Source of the DNA: an uncultured Clostridia bacterium
GTDB lineage: Bacteria > Bacillota > Clostridia > Lachnospirales > Bianqueaceae
DNA length: 64,000 nt
Reading direction: 5' to 3'
Assembly: GCA_944383515.1 (NCBI GenBank)
Contig: CALWPV010000087.1
Span: forward strand, 1-64,000
Position numbers and translations under genes: made by a program. This document shows, piece by piece, positions 23,722-33,240 of the stretch. Each line of letters opens with the position of its first letter. The stretch's first letter is position 1. The notes beneath the pieces were generated by a model, which was given only the letters and a program-made list of their open reading frames with translations, did not search any database and had not been told where the DNA came from.

Positions 23722-24942
23722 TTAGACGGTATTTTTCTCTGTGCGTTTGGCCACGGAAAGTAGGAAAAGGACAGGTAGCAGCAACAAGGCGGTGCAGATA
23801 AGCCCCCATGTGACAGAAACCTGTTGTGCCACAAGTCCGACAAGGGGGCCGCCAATGATTTGCCCCAAAGAGTTTAATTGACCATTAGCAGAAAATACGG
23901 TAGCCCTCATGGATTCCTCCACATGCTCGTTCATCCAGGCGTCTAAAACAGGTTCTTTTAGGCTGCGCATGAGACCGGTTATTAAAAATACGACAAGCAC
24001 AAACCAGAAACTCTTTCCTAATGCAAATAGGATTAAACCAAGAATGTATCCGGCACTTGTAAAAAACACTACACCGGTGCGGCTGGCCGCTTTTTGTTTT
24101 TGCAAATATGTTATGAGAACCTGTGAAGCCAAAACACCTAGTCCGCTGGCCAGTAAATTCATGACACCGAACCAGGTTACACTGTTTAAAAGGCCAAAGG
24201 TTGGCATGACTGTATCTTCCAGAAAGTGAGCGGTGGAAAGTCGGTCAAAGCCTTCGCTGGCCAGACCGCCGCAAAAAGTGATAGCTAGCAAGATTAGCAG
24301 GACGGGGGCCCCCTTCATAAAACGCAGGTTTATTTTAAACAGTCCCGCTATATCGGCAAGCAGCGTATTCTTTTTCTCTCGAATAGAGGAAAAATGTGTT
24401 TCCGGCATAATACCCGTCAGCACAAAACCGAAGACAAGAAGAAGCATTCCCGCAACAATAAGGGGGAGCCGCAGATCTAAATTTCCAAGCAAAGTGCCCA
24501 GTATTACGCCCAGAATACTTCCTGCCTGGCCCATTTGACTTCCCCGCAGAAATACAGTATCCATAGAACGCTTCCGCTCTTCTGAGGCGATCCATGCTTC
24601 TAAAGCGCCGCTAATAAAAGTATCGCCACACCCCCAGACCACCTGAGCCAGCAAAACGGTTCCAAACCATGGCAGTGAGCCTTCTAATATAAAGCCAATA
24701 CCATACAAAAAAACACCGATTAAAATAGAACGTCGGCGGCTATACAGATCGGCGACTACGCCGGTTGGAATTTCTAATACAAAACAAGCTGTTTCCAGAA
24801 CCGTTCCCACTAGCACCAGCTGGAGGGCATTTAAACCAACCACTTCTAAATGGTATACCAGTGAAAGCACGGTAGCCATAGAAAATAATATGGAAAAACA
24901 AAATTTAAACAGCAGATATACGGGGTAAGCCTTACGGCGCAT
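23722..24942 (-). CDS. major facilitator superfamily transporter
   Basis: A 406-residue integral membrane protein with about twelve hydrophobic segments. MFS features are seen: LEIPTGVVADLYSRRRSILIG is the loop 2-3 signature (D-x-x-x-R-R/K), and an amphipathic central loop around residues 190-205 separates the two halves. Members most like this pattern are drug or small-molecule exporters; the substrate here is not known. A promoter on the same strand (TTGACA-18-TACAAT) lies about 150 bases upstream. It stands alone. Confidence 0.82.
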   Translation of the reverse strand: MRRKAYPVYLLFKFCFSILFSMATVLSLVYHLEVVGLNALQLVLVGTVLETACFVLEIPTGVVADLYSRRRSILIGVFLYGIGFILEGSLPWFGTVLLAQVVWGCGDTFISGALEAWIASEERKRSMDTVFLRGSQMGQAGSILGVILGTLLGNLDLRLPLIVAGMLLLVFGFVLTGIMPETHFSSIREKKNTLLADIAGLFKINLRFMKGAPVLLILLAITFCGGLASEGFDRLSTAHFLEDTVMPTFGLLNSVTWFGVMNLLASGLGVLASQVLITYLQKQKAASRTGVVFFTSAGYILGLILFALGKSFWFVLVVFLITGLMRSLKEPVLDAWMNEHVEESMRATVFSANGQLNSLGQIIGGPLVGLVAQQVSVTWGLICTALLLLPVLFLLSVAKRTEKNTV

Positions 24943-25089
24943 AATTACGTTCTCCTTAATTAGTTCATTAGATATTTCGCTTTAACAAGAATCGGCTGTG
25001 TAATGAATAAGCTTTAAAACTAGGTTGGCAATCTCTTGGGGAGAGTTTTGAAAAAAGTCATTTTGTCAGTGCGCTTTGTGTTTAATACA

Positions 25090-25119
25090 ATTGTAGCATA
25101 ATCAAGTGAATCTTGTCAA
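25090..25119 (-). promoter_or_regulatory. MFS gene promoter
   Basis: Minus strand TTGACA (25119-25114), an 18-base spacer and TACAAT (25095-25090). Confidence 0.7.
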
Positions 25120-25238
25120 GAAAGTCGGCGCAATATAATGGTTTCAGGAACTAAAAATGAATAGGAGGGGGAGCGCGAAAATTCAGCTTGAATAGCTTGT
25201 TTTTCATACAGCATTTCTTTTTTAACCGGCATAGGTTA

Positions 25239-25267
25239 TTGAAATGGTAAAATGGGTATGATACAAT
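25239..25267 (+). promoter_or_regulatory. promoter of the c-di-GMP/phosphorelay cluster
   Basis: TTGAAA (25239-25244), a 17-base spacer and TACAAT (25262-25267). Confidence 0.7.
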
Positions 25268-25393
25268 AATGAAAATTGCCCTGGGGTGTACTGCCAAACA
25301 TAAAAGTGATTTTCTATGCGCGGTATTGGAGGAAAAGGCTTTGGTTTGGCAGATGGGGCTTGCGGTACGGAAAACATAAAAGGGGGAAGAAGG

Positions 25394-26713
25394 GTGAAAC
25401 CGGCAACAGCAAGCTATATGAGGGAACGCGCAGAACAAGAATTAGGAAAAGCTTTGTATCAGATGTTTTACTCTGTTTTACGGGTAGATCCAATAGAGAA
25501 TACGGTCATGATTTTGCAGAGTCATGACTTTAAAGAAGATGTCTATAAAGAAATGGACTGGACATTATATTTGAAACGCTACAAATCGGTATTAACCGAG
25601 CAAGGATATGCTCAGTTATTAGAACGCCTTTCCAGCGAAGCGCTTTTAGGTGAGAGCTATCAACCAGAGCATCGATTTTCAGTGGAAGTTTCTTATGTGC
25701 GCAATGAGAGAACCAACTGGCTGACCATTTCGGTTCTTCTTCAGCGGGATACAGAGGACAATCCCTACGCGTATGTGTTTGTACGGCAGGCCAATGAAGG
25801 GCACCTGCTTAAAAGCATTATTGATAAGTATGTCTATAATACTTGTGATTTCTTTGTGTATCTTGACGCGCGCCATAATCGGTATGAGGTTTTTGGCGGT
25901 ATAGGCCTTGACAAGAAGGGCTTTTTAGCCAAGGATTGCGATTATGAAACGGCGGTGAATGAATTTGCGCGCCGCTTTGTTGTGCCGGAAGATCGGGAAA
26001 TGGTGATTCGCGAAATGCGGCTACCTCGGGTTTTAGATATGCTGAATGAATTTGGGGTGCATTCTTTTTATTGCGGCGTTTTGGATGCTGAACGAGGGTA
26101 TACGCGAAAATTGCTAACCTACAAATTCTACGACAGAGGCTCCCAAATGATTTTATTATCCCGCACCGATGTGACGGCGGTTTATATAGAAGAGCAGACG
26201 CGGCTGCGTGAGCTGGCGCAGGCGCAGGAACAAGCGAAACGGGATTCGTTAACCGGTATTTTAAATCACCAAAGCTTGAAAGACCAAATTAGCCGGGCAC
26301 TGGAGGGTAAGTACGAGAGAATGGCCTTGTTATTTATTGATTTAGACGACTTTAAACAGATCAATGATTATTTTGGCCATTTGCAGGGCGATCGCATTCT
26401 CAAAAAGGTGGCCGGGGTGTTAGAGAAACAGAGTGCTCCCATGGGATTTCAGGGCCGCACGGGTGGCGATGAATTCATTATCTTTTTAACGCATATCGAA
26501 CATGAAGAAGAGGCTAAGAAATTGGCGCAGCAAATCTGCCATACAATCAGCAGTTTGTCTCTTCCGGAAGTGAAACCCCTGCGTATTACCTGTAGCATTG
26601 GCATTGCCACGGCTCCGGAAGACGGATGCGATTATACCACGTTAGTGCATGCGGCCGATAGAAGGGCGTATCAGGCCAAAAAAGAAGGAAAAAACAGGTA
26701 TTATTGGGGATAA
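25394..26713 (+). CDS. diguanylate cyclase (GGDEF) with PAS-like sensor region
   Basis: Makes cyclic di-GMP from two GTP. The 439-residue protein has no membrane segment. Residues 1-250 look like two PAS-type sensory modules, followed by a coiled segment (TRLRELAQAQEQAKRDSLTG) and the GGDEF domain. The active-site motif GGDEF is intact at 357-361, with IDLDDFKQINDYFGH as the metal-binding part. No RxxD inhibitory site is found before GGDEF, so product inhibition may be weak. GTG 25394 is chosen because GGGGGAAGAAGG lies directly upstream; a longer frame exists but has no ribosome site. It heads a cluster with a broken EAL gene and an HD-GYP regulator. Confidence 0.88.
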   Translation: MKPATASYMRERAEQELGKALYQMFYSVLRVDPIENTVMILQSHDFKEDVYKEMDWTLYLKRYKSVLTEQGYAQLLERLSSEALLGESYQPEHRFSVEVSYVRNERTNWLTISVLLQRDTEDNPYAYVFVRQANEGHLLKSIIDKYVYNTCDFFVYLDARHNRYEVFGGIGLDKKGFLAKDCDYETAVNEFARRFVVPEDREMVIREMRLPRVLDMLNEFGVHSFYCGVLDAERGYTRKLLTYKFYDRGSQMILLSRTDVTAVYIEEQTRLRELAQAQEQAKRDSLTGILNHQSLKDQISRALEGKYERMALLFIDLDDFKQINDYFGHLQGDRILKKVAGVLEKQSAPMGFQGRTGGDEFIIFLTHIEHEEEAKKLAQQICHTISSLSLPEVKPLRITCSIGIATAPEDGCDYTTLVHAADRRAYQAKKEGKNRYYWG

Positions 26714-26852
26714 ATCCTCTGTCGCAGCCTCGTGGGCGTTTTCTTTCCTTAGTGTTCAAAACCATAAAGGGAAGTTTTCTGACGATAGTTTATTGTGACA
26801 TGAATCCGCCGGGTATAAAAAAAGTCCCCTGGGGACAAAGGAAGGAAAGAGT

Positions 26853-27924
26853 ATGAAAGAAGAAGCGGTGCTTATTCTGGTGGTTGGTTTGCTAATCGCT
26901 CTGATCATAGGAATATGTCTGTATTACCGAACGAAATTGGCGGAAGAGAAAAGAAAGCAGATGCTGGATCCGGTTAGTGGATTACTCACGCAGGAATATC
27001 TGCGTACGCATGTGCTGCGCACAATGGACGATCGCAACCGATTATTATATTATGTAGTGTATTTTCACTTTAGCATGAATCATATTGAGCGGTTGGGCGG
27101 AGAAGAAAAGACGCGCGCATTTATACAATTTACAGTTGCTTTATTGCGACAACAGATTACAGAAGCCGACACGCTGCTGAGGGCCGGATATGGCGATCTA
27201 ATAGTCGTAAAGCAGGCAGAGACAATACAGGATATAAAACAGTGGACTCAAACAATGATAGAGACAATCCGTACATTTTCCTATGCGGGCGGCAGTCTGC
27301 AGGCAAGGGATGCGGCGGCCGGCATTTATGCGTTAGCGTCTCATGAGGTTACCTATAGTGCCATTATGTACCATGCCCGGCAGTGTGCCTATGTTGCCTG
27401 TCAGCAAGAAATTCCTTACCGAATTTGTGGTTCCAAGCATTGTTTGCGGTGCCAGGAAGATCGGTCGCTGCTATACGCGTTTGCACATGGTCTGGAGAAG
27501 GGTGAGTTTAAGATTTATATTCAGCCCTTCGTGCAGGCGCAAACCGCAGTAATGGTAGGCGGCGAGGTGCTGTCACGCTGGTTTCATCCGGAGCGCGGGC
27601 TAGGGAATTCGCGTTATCTTCGACGACTTTGGCATAGGTTTTTCTTCGTTTCGAGATTTGCAGGCCTATCCCATGGACGGCCTTAAACTGGACAAATTCT
27701 TGGCCGATAATATGTGGACAGAGCGCGGCGAGGTTGTTTTAAATTCTTTAATTCAAACCGGGCATCAATTAAGTCTTATTATTCAGGCAGAGGGGATTGA
27801 AACCGAAGAGCAGGTAAAAAAACTGCGACAGTATCACTGTGACATATTGCAGGGCTTTTATTTTTCGCTGCCGGTCCCGCTGGAGGAAGCGAGAAGAAAA
27901 ATTGAAGAGCACTGCACAACATAA
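26853..27924 (+). pseudogene. membrane GGDEF-like/EAL gene, internal deletion and frame loss
   Basis: This is the remnant of a c-di-GMP phosphodiesterase gene. The first reading frame has an N-terminal membrane helix (VLILVVGLLIALIIGICLYY), a degenerate GGDEF-like part and the start of an EAL domain (EFKIYIQPFVQAQ, then GGEVLSRWFHPERGL). At about 27600 the sequence passes straight to the far part of EAL in another frame: GIRVIFDDFGIGFSS and then MDGLKLDKFL, IQAEGIET and LQGFYFSLP to 27924. About 90-100 residues, holding several metal and substrate ligands, are missing. The first frame ends in an unrelated tail at 27686. An active phosphodiesterase is not possible. GGAAGG precedes the ATG. Confidence 0.85.
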
Positions 27925-27940
27925 GAAGAGAGGGGCCAAC

Positions 27941-29038
27941 ATGGAAAAGAATCTGTACCGCGCGCAGCGCGGCAATACGCTGCTGGTAGTCGATGATGAC
28001 GAAATCAATCGTGACATATTGTGCCATATTTTTGCTTCCCAGTATGAAATGGCGCAGGCCGAAGATGGTGAAGCGGGTCTGGCGTATATTCTAGAGCATG
28101 GCGAGCAGCTATGTGCTATTTTGCTAGATGTGAATATGCCGCGTAAAAATGGAATTGAAGTTATGCAGGCGTTAGCCGCGCAAAAAATACCCAGCCGCAT
28201 TCCCGTGTTTTTAATTACGGCCGAGGCAACGGACGCGGTAATGCGCCAGGCCTATGAGCTAGGCGTTATGGATGTCATTAGTAAACCGATTCGGCCGTAT
28301 ATTGTTTTGCGGCGCGTGCAATCCGTGATTGAGCTTTTTCAGGCCAGGCGTAGCTTAAGTAGCCAGGTAAGAAGGCAGCAGGAAGATCTGCTGCGTCAAA
28401 GCGAGACCATTATACAGCTTAATCAGGGCATGATTGAAGCCTTGGCAACGGCAATTGAATTTCGAAGCGAAGAATCGGGCGGGCATGTTCGGCGCATTCA
28501 TGATATCACGCATTATCTTTTGAGCGAAACTTCCATGGGAGAAGGACTGGCTGAGGAAGAGATTACGCAGATTGCGCTGGCTTCTATATTGCACGATATT
28601 GGAAAAATTGCGGTTGCAGATACAATTTTAAATAAGCCGGGGCGCTTAACGCCGGAAGAATTTGAAATTATGAAGACGCATACGGTGCAGGGCGATAAAA
28701 TGCTTAGCCGCATTCCGCAGCTGCGGGAGCATAGCGCGTATCGATACGCGCGCGATATAGCTAGGCACCACCATGAGCGCTGGGACGGCAGGGGGTATCC
28801 AGACGGGTTAAAAGGAGACGAAATTTCGGTCTGGGCGCAGGTTGTTTCCTTAGCCGATGTATATGACGCATTAAGCTGTAAACGGGTTTATAAAGACGCC
28901 TTTCCCAGAGAGCAGGTGATTGCCATGATCCGAGGAGGAGAATGCGGCGCGTTTAATCCCAAGCTGCTTGCTTGTTTTTTAGAAGTTGAGGATCAGCTGG
29001 CGAAGATGTATAAAAAACTGGAAGGAGAAAAAGAATGA
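27941..29038 (+). CDS. response regulator with HD-GYP phosphodiesterase domain
   Basis: A 365-residue two-domain regulator. The receiver domain (about 12-130) has the acidic pair DDD near 18-20, the phospho-acceptor Asp63 in LLDVNMP and Lys115. A coiled linker leads to an HD-GYP domain: HDIGK at 218-222 and HHERWDGRGYP at 277-287 are complete, so it should hydrolyse c-di-GMP. It opposes the GGDEF enzyme of the same cluster, and its phosphorylation by the neighbouring hybrid kinase through the Hpt protein is likely. GAGGGG precedes ATG 27941. Its stop overlaps the Hpt start. Confidence 0.9.
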   Translation: MEKNLYRAQRGNTLLVVDDDEINRDILCHIFASQYEMAQAEDGEAGLAYILEHGEQLCAILLDVNMPRKNGIEVMQALAAQKIPSRIPVFLITAEATDAVMRQAYELGVMDVISKPIRPYIVLRRVQSVIELFQARRSLSSQVRRQQEDLLRQSETIIQLNQGMIEALATAIEFRSEESGGHVRRIHDITHYLLSETSMGEGLAEEEITQIALASILHDIGKIAVADTILNKPGRLTPEEFEIMKTHTVQGDKMLSRIPQLREHSAYRYARDIARHHHERWDGRGYPDGLKGDEISVWAQVVSLADVYDALSCKRVYKDAFPREQVIAMIRGGECGAFNPKLLACFLEVEDQLAKMYKKLEGEKE

Positions 29039-29391
29039 GCGCAGAAAAAAAACTGCAAGACGCAGGAGTAGACATGCAGGAAGTGCTGGAGCGCCTTATG
29101 GGAAGCGAAGCGCTGTTAAAACGGTTATTCGGTAAATTTTTAGCCGATGACAATATGGTCAAATTAAAAGGCGCGTTAGCACGAAACGCGATAGAGGAGG
29201 CGACTTTGGCGTCTCATACCCTTAAAGGTGTGTGTGCAAATTTATCTATGCACCGGTTGCAGCAGTTATTCAGCGATCAGGTAGAGGCTTTGCGGCGGGG
29301 CGATGAGGCAAGCGCCCAAAAGCAGATGTCCGCTATTGAAACAGAGTATAAAGCAGTGAGTGAGGCTATACAAGAGTATCTTCATGAGTAA
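29035..29391 (+). CDS. histidine phosphotransfer (Hpt) protein
   Basis: A 118-residue helical protein with the Hpt signature SHTLKGVCANL; His61 is the phosphate carrier, followed by the usual KG. It would shuttle phosphate from the receiver domain of the hybrid kinase to a response regulator. It overlaps the HD-GYP gene upstream by 4 bases and the kinase gene downstream by 8 bases, so all three are translationally coupled. This arrangement makes a full His-Asp-His-Asp relay. Confidence 0.88.
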   Translation: MSAEKKLQDAGVDMQEVLERLMGSEALLKRLFGKFLADDNMVKLKGALARNAIEEATLASHTLKGVCANLSMHRLQQLFSDQVEALRRGDEASAQKQMSAIETEYKAVSEAIQEYLHE

Positions 29392-31918
29392 ACAAGAAAA
29401 ACGATGGCGTCTCGTATTGAAAAACATGCGCCTAACATTAGTAGCCTTTGCCGCCCTCATTTTATTGGCACTGGCCGGCTGCATACTGATTTACCATACT
29501 CTGCTTCGCAACGCCTATGATACGGGCAGCGCCCTATCGCGCAGCTACGCTGCGGAAGAAAGCGACAATTTAGCCGTATTTGAAACGCTGCTGAGTTTTG
29601 GCGCGGCTTCGCTGGACCGGCTGGCAGCCGTCGGTGACGAAGTCGAACTGGCTGAATGGATGGATTTATATTTTGCTCGTTTAGATACAGTGCTGGGCAG
29701 CGATATGGTAGATCCATATGCTGTGATTGACGGCAAAATCATAGCGGCCAACCCTTGGGAAGGCGACACGGATTACAACATAGAGGAAACCAGCTGGTAT
29801 CAAAGGGCTATAGCGGCGCACGGTGACGTTGTCTTTACCGATGTATATATTGACGCAATTTATAACCGGCCGGTTATTACGTTAGCCCAGCAATGTCCGG
29901 AAAGCGGCGCGGTTATTGCTTTTGACGTATTTCCTGAGCGGCTCGAACCAACGGAAAACCATTTAGAAACAGGCGCTTCTGTGTTTCTCTGCGACACGCA
30001 GGGGGTAGTCATTTACCAGCAAACGGATTTAACCATGAGCACTGCGGAGATCAAGTCTTATTTGGGGCAGTTGATTAGTCGAATTGAAGCGGGTCAGTTA
30101 GAAAATTATATGGACTCTGTAGTAGATTTAGACGGCCATCAGCGAGCGGTATACTATACGAGCATGAATAATGGCTGGTATTGTATTGTGACTATGCCGT
30201 ACGCTAATATTTTAGGGAGACTGCGCTGGTTTATTATTGCGTTTGTATTGGTGATTATCATTGCGCTGGGGATTTTACTGGCGGTAACCTGGCGCGATGA
30301 ACGCCTGCGGGGCAGGGTTAAACGTGTTAGCGAAACAGTGCAGGTTTTAGGAAACACGTATTATGCGCTTTATCGCATCAATTACGAAAAAGAAACCTAT
30401 GAAATGATTAAGGGCTCTGCCTATGTAAAGGAACGGATTCCAATTTCCGGCGCCTATACAGAGCTGCTTCGCGTTGCCAGCGAAGTGATTGAGCCAGAAG
30501 CATTTAAAGACTTTATGCAGAGCTTTTCCTGTGAGAATATTCGTCAGCTTGTTCACCAGCGGGTGCGTGATTTCGGCGGCGATTTTTTGCGCCGCTTTGG
30601 CGAAGAATACCGTTGGGTGAGCGTGCGGATACTCTTCGACGAGTCGCTGGATCCCGCAGAGATTGTACTGTCGTTTAAAGAGGTTGAGCAGGAAAAGCAA
30701 AAACAGCTTAAAGAGCGGCGTCTGCTGGAAGAGGCGGTGCAGCTGGCGCAGCAAAACGAAGAGGCTAAGCAGGCCTTTTTCAGCAACATGTCGCATGACA
30801 TGCGTACGCCGTTAAACGCGATTATCGGGTTTACGGGCATGGCCCAGCAAACGCTAAGCGATCCGGAAAAATTACGTGGGTATTTGAAGAAAATTGAATC
30901 TTCCGGCCATTATTTGCTGCAGCTCATTAACGATGTGCTAGACATGTCCCGCATGGAGCAAGGCAAAATGGTGCTGGATCAGCGGCAGTTTGATCTGCGT
31001 CAGTGCGTACAGGAATGCCTGGATAATTTCCGCGTGCAGGCTAGCGAAGGAAAAAAGCAGCTTAACGTCAAGTTCGCAATTGACAATCAGGGAGTTATAG
31101 GGGATGCGTTTCGCATTCAGCAAATCCTGAATAACTTAATTTCTAATGCCATTAAATTTACCGGAGAAGGCGGCAGCGTTACGGTATCCGTTACGCAGCA
31201 GAATCAAAACGGCGACTACGCGCAGTACCAGTTTATCGTAGCCGATACGGGCATTGGCATGTCTAAGGAGTTTCTGACACGTCTTTACGAGCCTTATTCC
31301 CGTGAAATGCGCTTTAGCGCAAAACAGGCGGCGGGTACCGGTTTAGGCATGTCAATCACAAAGAGCCTTGTGCTGCAAATGAATGGCGAAATTGAAGTGG
31401 AAAGCGAGCCGGGGCAGGGAAGCGTCTTTACCGTTGTACTGCCACTCATGATTGCTCAGACCGGAGAAGAGCCTGCGCCAGAGGGGCAGGAAGAAGCCGG
31501 AGCAGGTATCGAAGGCATGCACGTGCTAGTGGCGGAAGACAATGAATTAAACATGGAGATTGTCAGTGAAATTTTGACGGCAAAAGGCGTGCAGATTACG
31601 CAGGCTTACGACGGACAGCAGGCACTGCAGCAGTTTGAGAGCAGCCGGCCGTTTACCTACGACGCTGTGCTTATGGATATGCAGATGCCGGTTATGGACG
31701 GCTGCGAAGCGGCGCGCCGCATTCGGGCGCTGGACAGGCCGGACGCGGCGCTGGTACCGATTATTGCCGTTACGGCCAATGCGTTTTCGGAAGATATTGC
31801 CGCGACAGCGGCCGCGGGTATGAATGCGCATATTGCGAAACCGATTGATTTTGAAACGCTAGAGCGCATGCTGATTGAGCAGGCCGGATTGGCGCGAAAA
31901 GGAGGATTTCAGCGTTGA
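29384..31918 (+). CDS. hybrid sensor histidine kinase with dCache-like sensor
   Basis: An 844-residue membrane kinase. Two membrane helices (about 17-40 and 285-307) bracket an extracytoplasmic domain with YAVIDGKIIAANPW and ETSWYQRAI, typical of Cache sensors. A PAS-like module and a coiled coil follow. The HisKA box FFSNMSHDMRTPLNA has the phospho-His at 471. The ATPase domain has NNLISNAIKF, VADTGIGM and GTGLGMSI. A C-terminal receiver carries VLMDMQMP (Asp765). The ATG at 29384 lies inside the Hpt gene (ATGAGTAA). The ligand is unknown. The T-box promoter overlaps its stop codon. Confidence 0.9.
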   Translation: MSKQEKRWRLVLKNMRLTLVAFAALILLALAGCILIYHTLLRNAYDTGSALSRSYAAEESDNLAVFETLLSFGAASLDRLAAVGDEVELAEWMDLYFARLDTVLGSDMVDPYAVIDGKIIAANPWEGDTDYNIEETSWYQRAIAAHGDVVFTDVYIDAIYNRPVITLAQQCPESGAVIAFDVFPERLEPTENHLETGASVFLCDTQGVVIYQQTDLTMSTAEIKSYLGQLISRIEAGQLENYMDSVVDLDGHQRAVYYTSMNNGWYCIVTMPYANILGRLRWFIIAFVLVIIIALGILLAVTWRDERLRGRVKRVSETVQVLGNTYYALYRINYEKETYEMIKGSAYVKERIPISGAYTELLRVASEVIEPEAFKDFMQSFSCENIRQLVHQRVRDFGGDFLRRFGEEYRWVSVRILFDESLDPAEIVLSFKEVEQEKQKQLKERRLLEEAVQLAQQNEEAKQAFFSNMSHDMRTPLNAIIGFTGMAQQTLSDPEKLRGYLKKIESSGHYLLQLINDVLDMSRMEQGKMVLDQRQFDLRQCVQECLDNFRVQASEGKKQLNVKFAIDNQGVIGDAFRIQQILNNLISNAIKFTGEGGSVTVSVTQQNQNGDYAQYQFIVADTGIGMSKEFLTRLYEPYSREMRFSAKQAAGTGLGMSITKSLVLQMNGEIEVESEPGQGSVFTVVLPLMIAQTGEEPAPEGQEEAGAGIEGMHVLVAEDNELNMEIVSEILTAKGVQITQAYDGQQALQQFESSRPFTYDAVLMDMQMPVMDGCEAARRIRALDRPDAALVPIIAVTANAFSEDIAATAAAGMNAHIAKPIDFETLERMLIEQAGLARKGGFQR

Positions 31919-31943
31919 CAATCGGCGGCGTTAGTGTTATACT
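31915..31943 (+). promoter_or_regulatory. promoter of the T-box-pheST unit
   Basis: TTGACA (31915-31920), a 17-base spacer and TATACT (31938-31943). The -35 box overlaps the stop codon of the hybrid kinase. Confidence 0.85.
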
Positions 31944-31949
31944 GAGGGC

Positions 31950-32172
31950 TAGCGATGAGCATAGCACAGTAAGCGCTAAGAAACGCACAAGAGAGTAGGG
32001 GTCTCCGGCTGTAAGCCCCTTTGGACTGCCTTAGTAGCTGAATTTCACTATGGGAGCTGCCCGAAAGGCTGTAGGCTACCGCATTAAGGGGCATAGAGGG
32101 AATCGTTAGATTCTGAATGTTGGTGGTACCACGGTGATAACCCGTCCAATCGTTGATTGGACGGGATTTTTT
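31950..32172 (+). promoter_or_regulatory. T-box riboswitch, tRNA-Phe specific
   Basis: A leader RNA that reads uncharged tRNA and lets transcription pass into pheST. Features: the AGAGAGTAGGGG segment at the base of stem I, a specifier loop GAATTTCAC with the Phe codon UUC (32044-32046), the T-box core TGGTGGTACCACGG (32121-32134) that pairs with the tRNA acceptor end, and the terminator CCCGTCCAAT/ATTGGACGGG (32141-32150, 32156-32165) with a T run. The UUC specifier agrees with the downstream phenylalanyl-tRNA synthetase genes. Confidence 0.92.
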
Positions 32173-32190
32173 ATTAAAGGAGTTAAAAGC

Positions 32191-33219
32191 GTGAAAGAAC
32201 AGATTGAGAAGGTAAAGCAACAGTTTCAGAGCGAGATTGCGCAGGTAAGCAGCATGGACGCTCTGGAAGCGATGCGTGTGGCGTATCTGGGCAAAAAAGG
32301 AAGCGTAACCGAGCTTCTGAAGGGGCTAAAATCCCTAAGCGTAGACGAGAAAAAGGAAATGGGCCGGTATATCAATGAGCTCAAAGCACATGTAAGCGAG
32401 CACATTGCCGAGCGGGGCGCGCAGCTGAAAACCGAGCTGGAAGAAGCCAGACTCAAAGCCGATAAACGGTATGATATTTCGCTGCCCTGTCAGGAGACTA
32501 TGGGAACGCTGCACCCCATTACCATTGTTCAGCGTGAATTAGAAGCGATTTTTAGCAGTATGGGATTTGCGGTGGAAGATTTTAGCGAGGTAGTAACGGA
32601 ATATAACAATTTTGAGGCTGTTAATATTCCGAAGCATCACCCGGCGCGGGATATGCAGGATACGTATTATCTGGATAACGGACAGGTGCTAAAAACCCAT
32701 ACTTCAGCGGCGCAAAACGCGATTTTGCGTAAATACGGAGCGCCCTGCCGGGCCATTTTCCCTGGACGCTGCTTTCGGAATGAGGCGCTGGACGCCAGTC
32801 ATGAGACAACCTTTTTCCAGATGGAAGGCATGATGGTGGATGAAAATATTTCCATTTCTAACCTGATTTATTTCATGGAAACCATGCTGTCCGAAGTGTT
32901 TAAAAAAGAGATTACCGTGCGGCTCAGACCGGGCTTTTTCCCCTTCGTGGAACCGGGGTTTGAGCTGGATATTCAGTGCCCGTTTTGCGGCGGTAAGGGC
33001 TGTGCAACGTGTAAGCATGGCGGCTGGATAGAGCTTTGTCCCTGCGGTATGATTCATCCCCGCGTGTTAGAAATGGGCGGCGTAGATCCCGAACGGTATA
33101 CCGGTTTCGCCTTTGGCCTTGGACTTACGCGGCTGGCCATGATGCAGTTTGGTATTCATGATATTCGGATGCTGAACAGCGGCAATTTGAAAGCGCTAGA
33201 TCAATTTGTAATGATGTAA
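32191..33219 (+). CDS. pheS: phenylalanyl-tRNA synthetase alpha subunit
   Basis: Catalytic subunit of the class II synthetase that charges tRNA-Phe, acting as a heterotetramer with PheT. It has 342 residues: an N-terminal coiled coil that grips the tRNA, then the catalytic core with HPITIVQRELEAIF, motif 2 (FPGRCFRNEALDASHETTFFQ) and motif 3 (GFAFGLGLTRLAMMQF). The start is GTG, set by AAAGGAG 8 bases upstream; the frame runs open back into the T-box terminator. Expression is controlled by that riboswitch. Confidence 0.96.
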   Translation: MKEQIEKVKQQFQSEIAQVSSMDALEAMRVAYLGKKGSVTELLKGLKSLSVDEKKEMGRYINELKAHVSEHIAERGAQLKTELEEARLKADKRYDISLPCQETMGTLHPITIVQRELEAIFSSMGFAVEDFSEVVTEYNNFEAVNIPKHHPARDMQDTYYLDNGQVLKTHTSAAQNAILRKYGAPCRAIFPGRCFRNEALDASHETTFFQMEGMMVDENISISNLIYFMETMLSEVFKKEITVRLRPGFFPFVEPGFELDIQCPFCGGKGCATCKHGGWIELCPCGMIHPRVLEMGGVDPERYTGFAFGLGLTRLAMMQFGIHDIRMLNSGNLKALDQFVMM

Positions 33220-33240
33220 GGAAAAGGAAGGAGACAGGTT

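Larger units (their letters stand above)
24943..25393. other. intergenic region between the MFS and GGDEF genes
   Basis: About 450 bases with no supported gene. It contains two divergent promoters: a minus-strand one for the MFS gene and a plus-strand one for the GGDEF gene. The rest is AT-rich. Short open frames here lack ribosome sites. Confidence 0.6.

Noticed and set aside
26832-26844. GTCCCC/GGGGAC hairpin before the EAL pseudogene as a possible c-di-GMP riboswitch
   Set aside because: The conserved GEMM sequence elements are missing; it is only a short stem next to the ribosome site.
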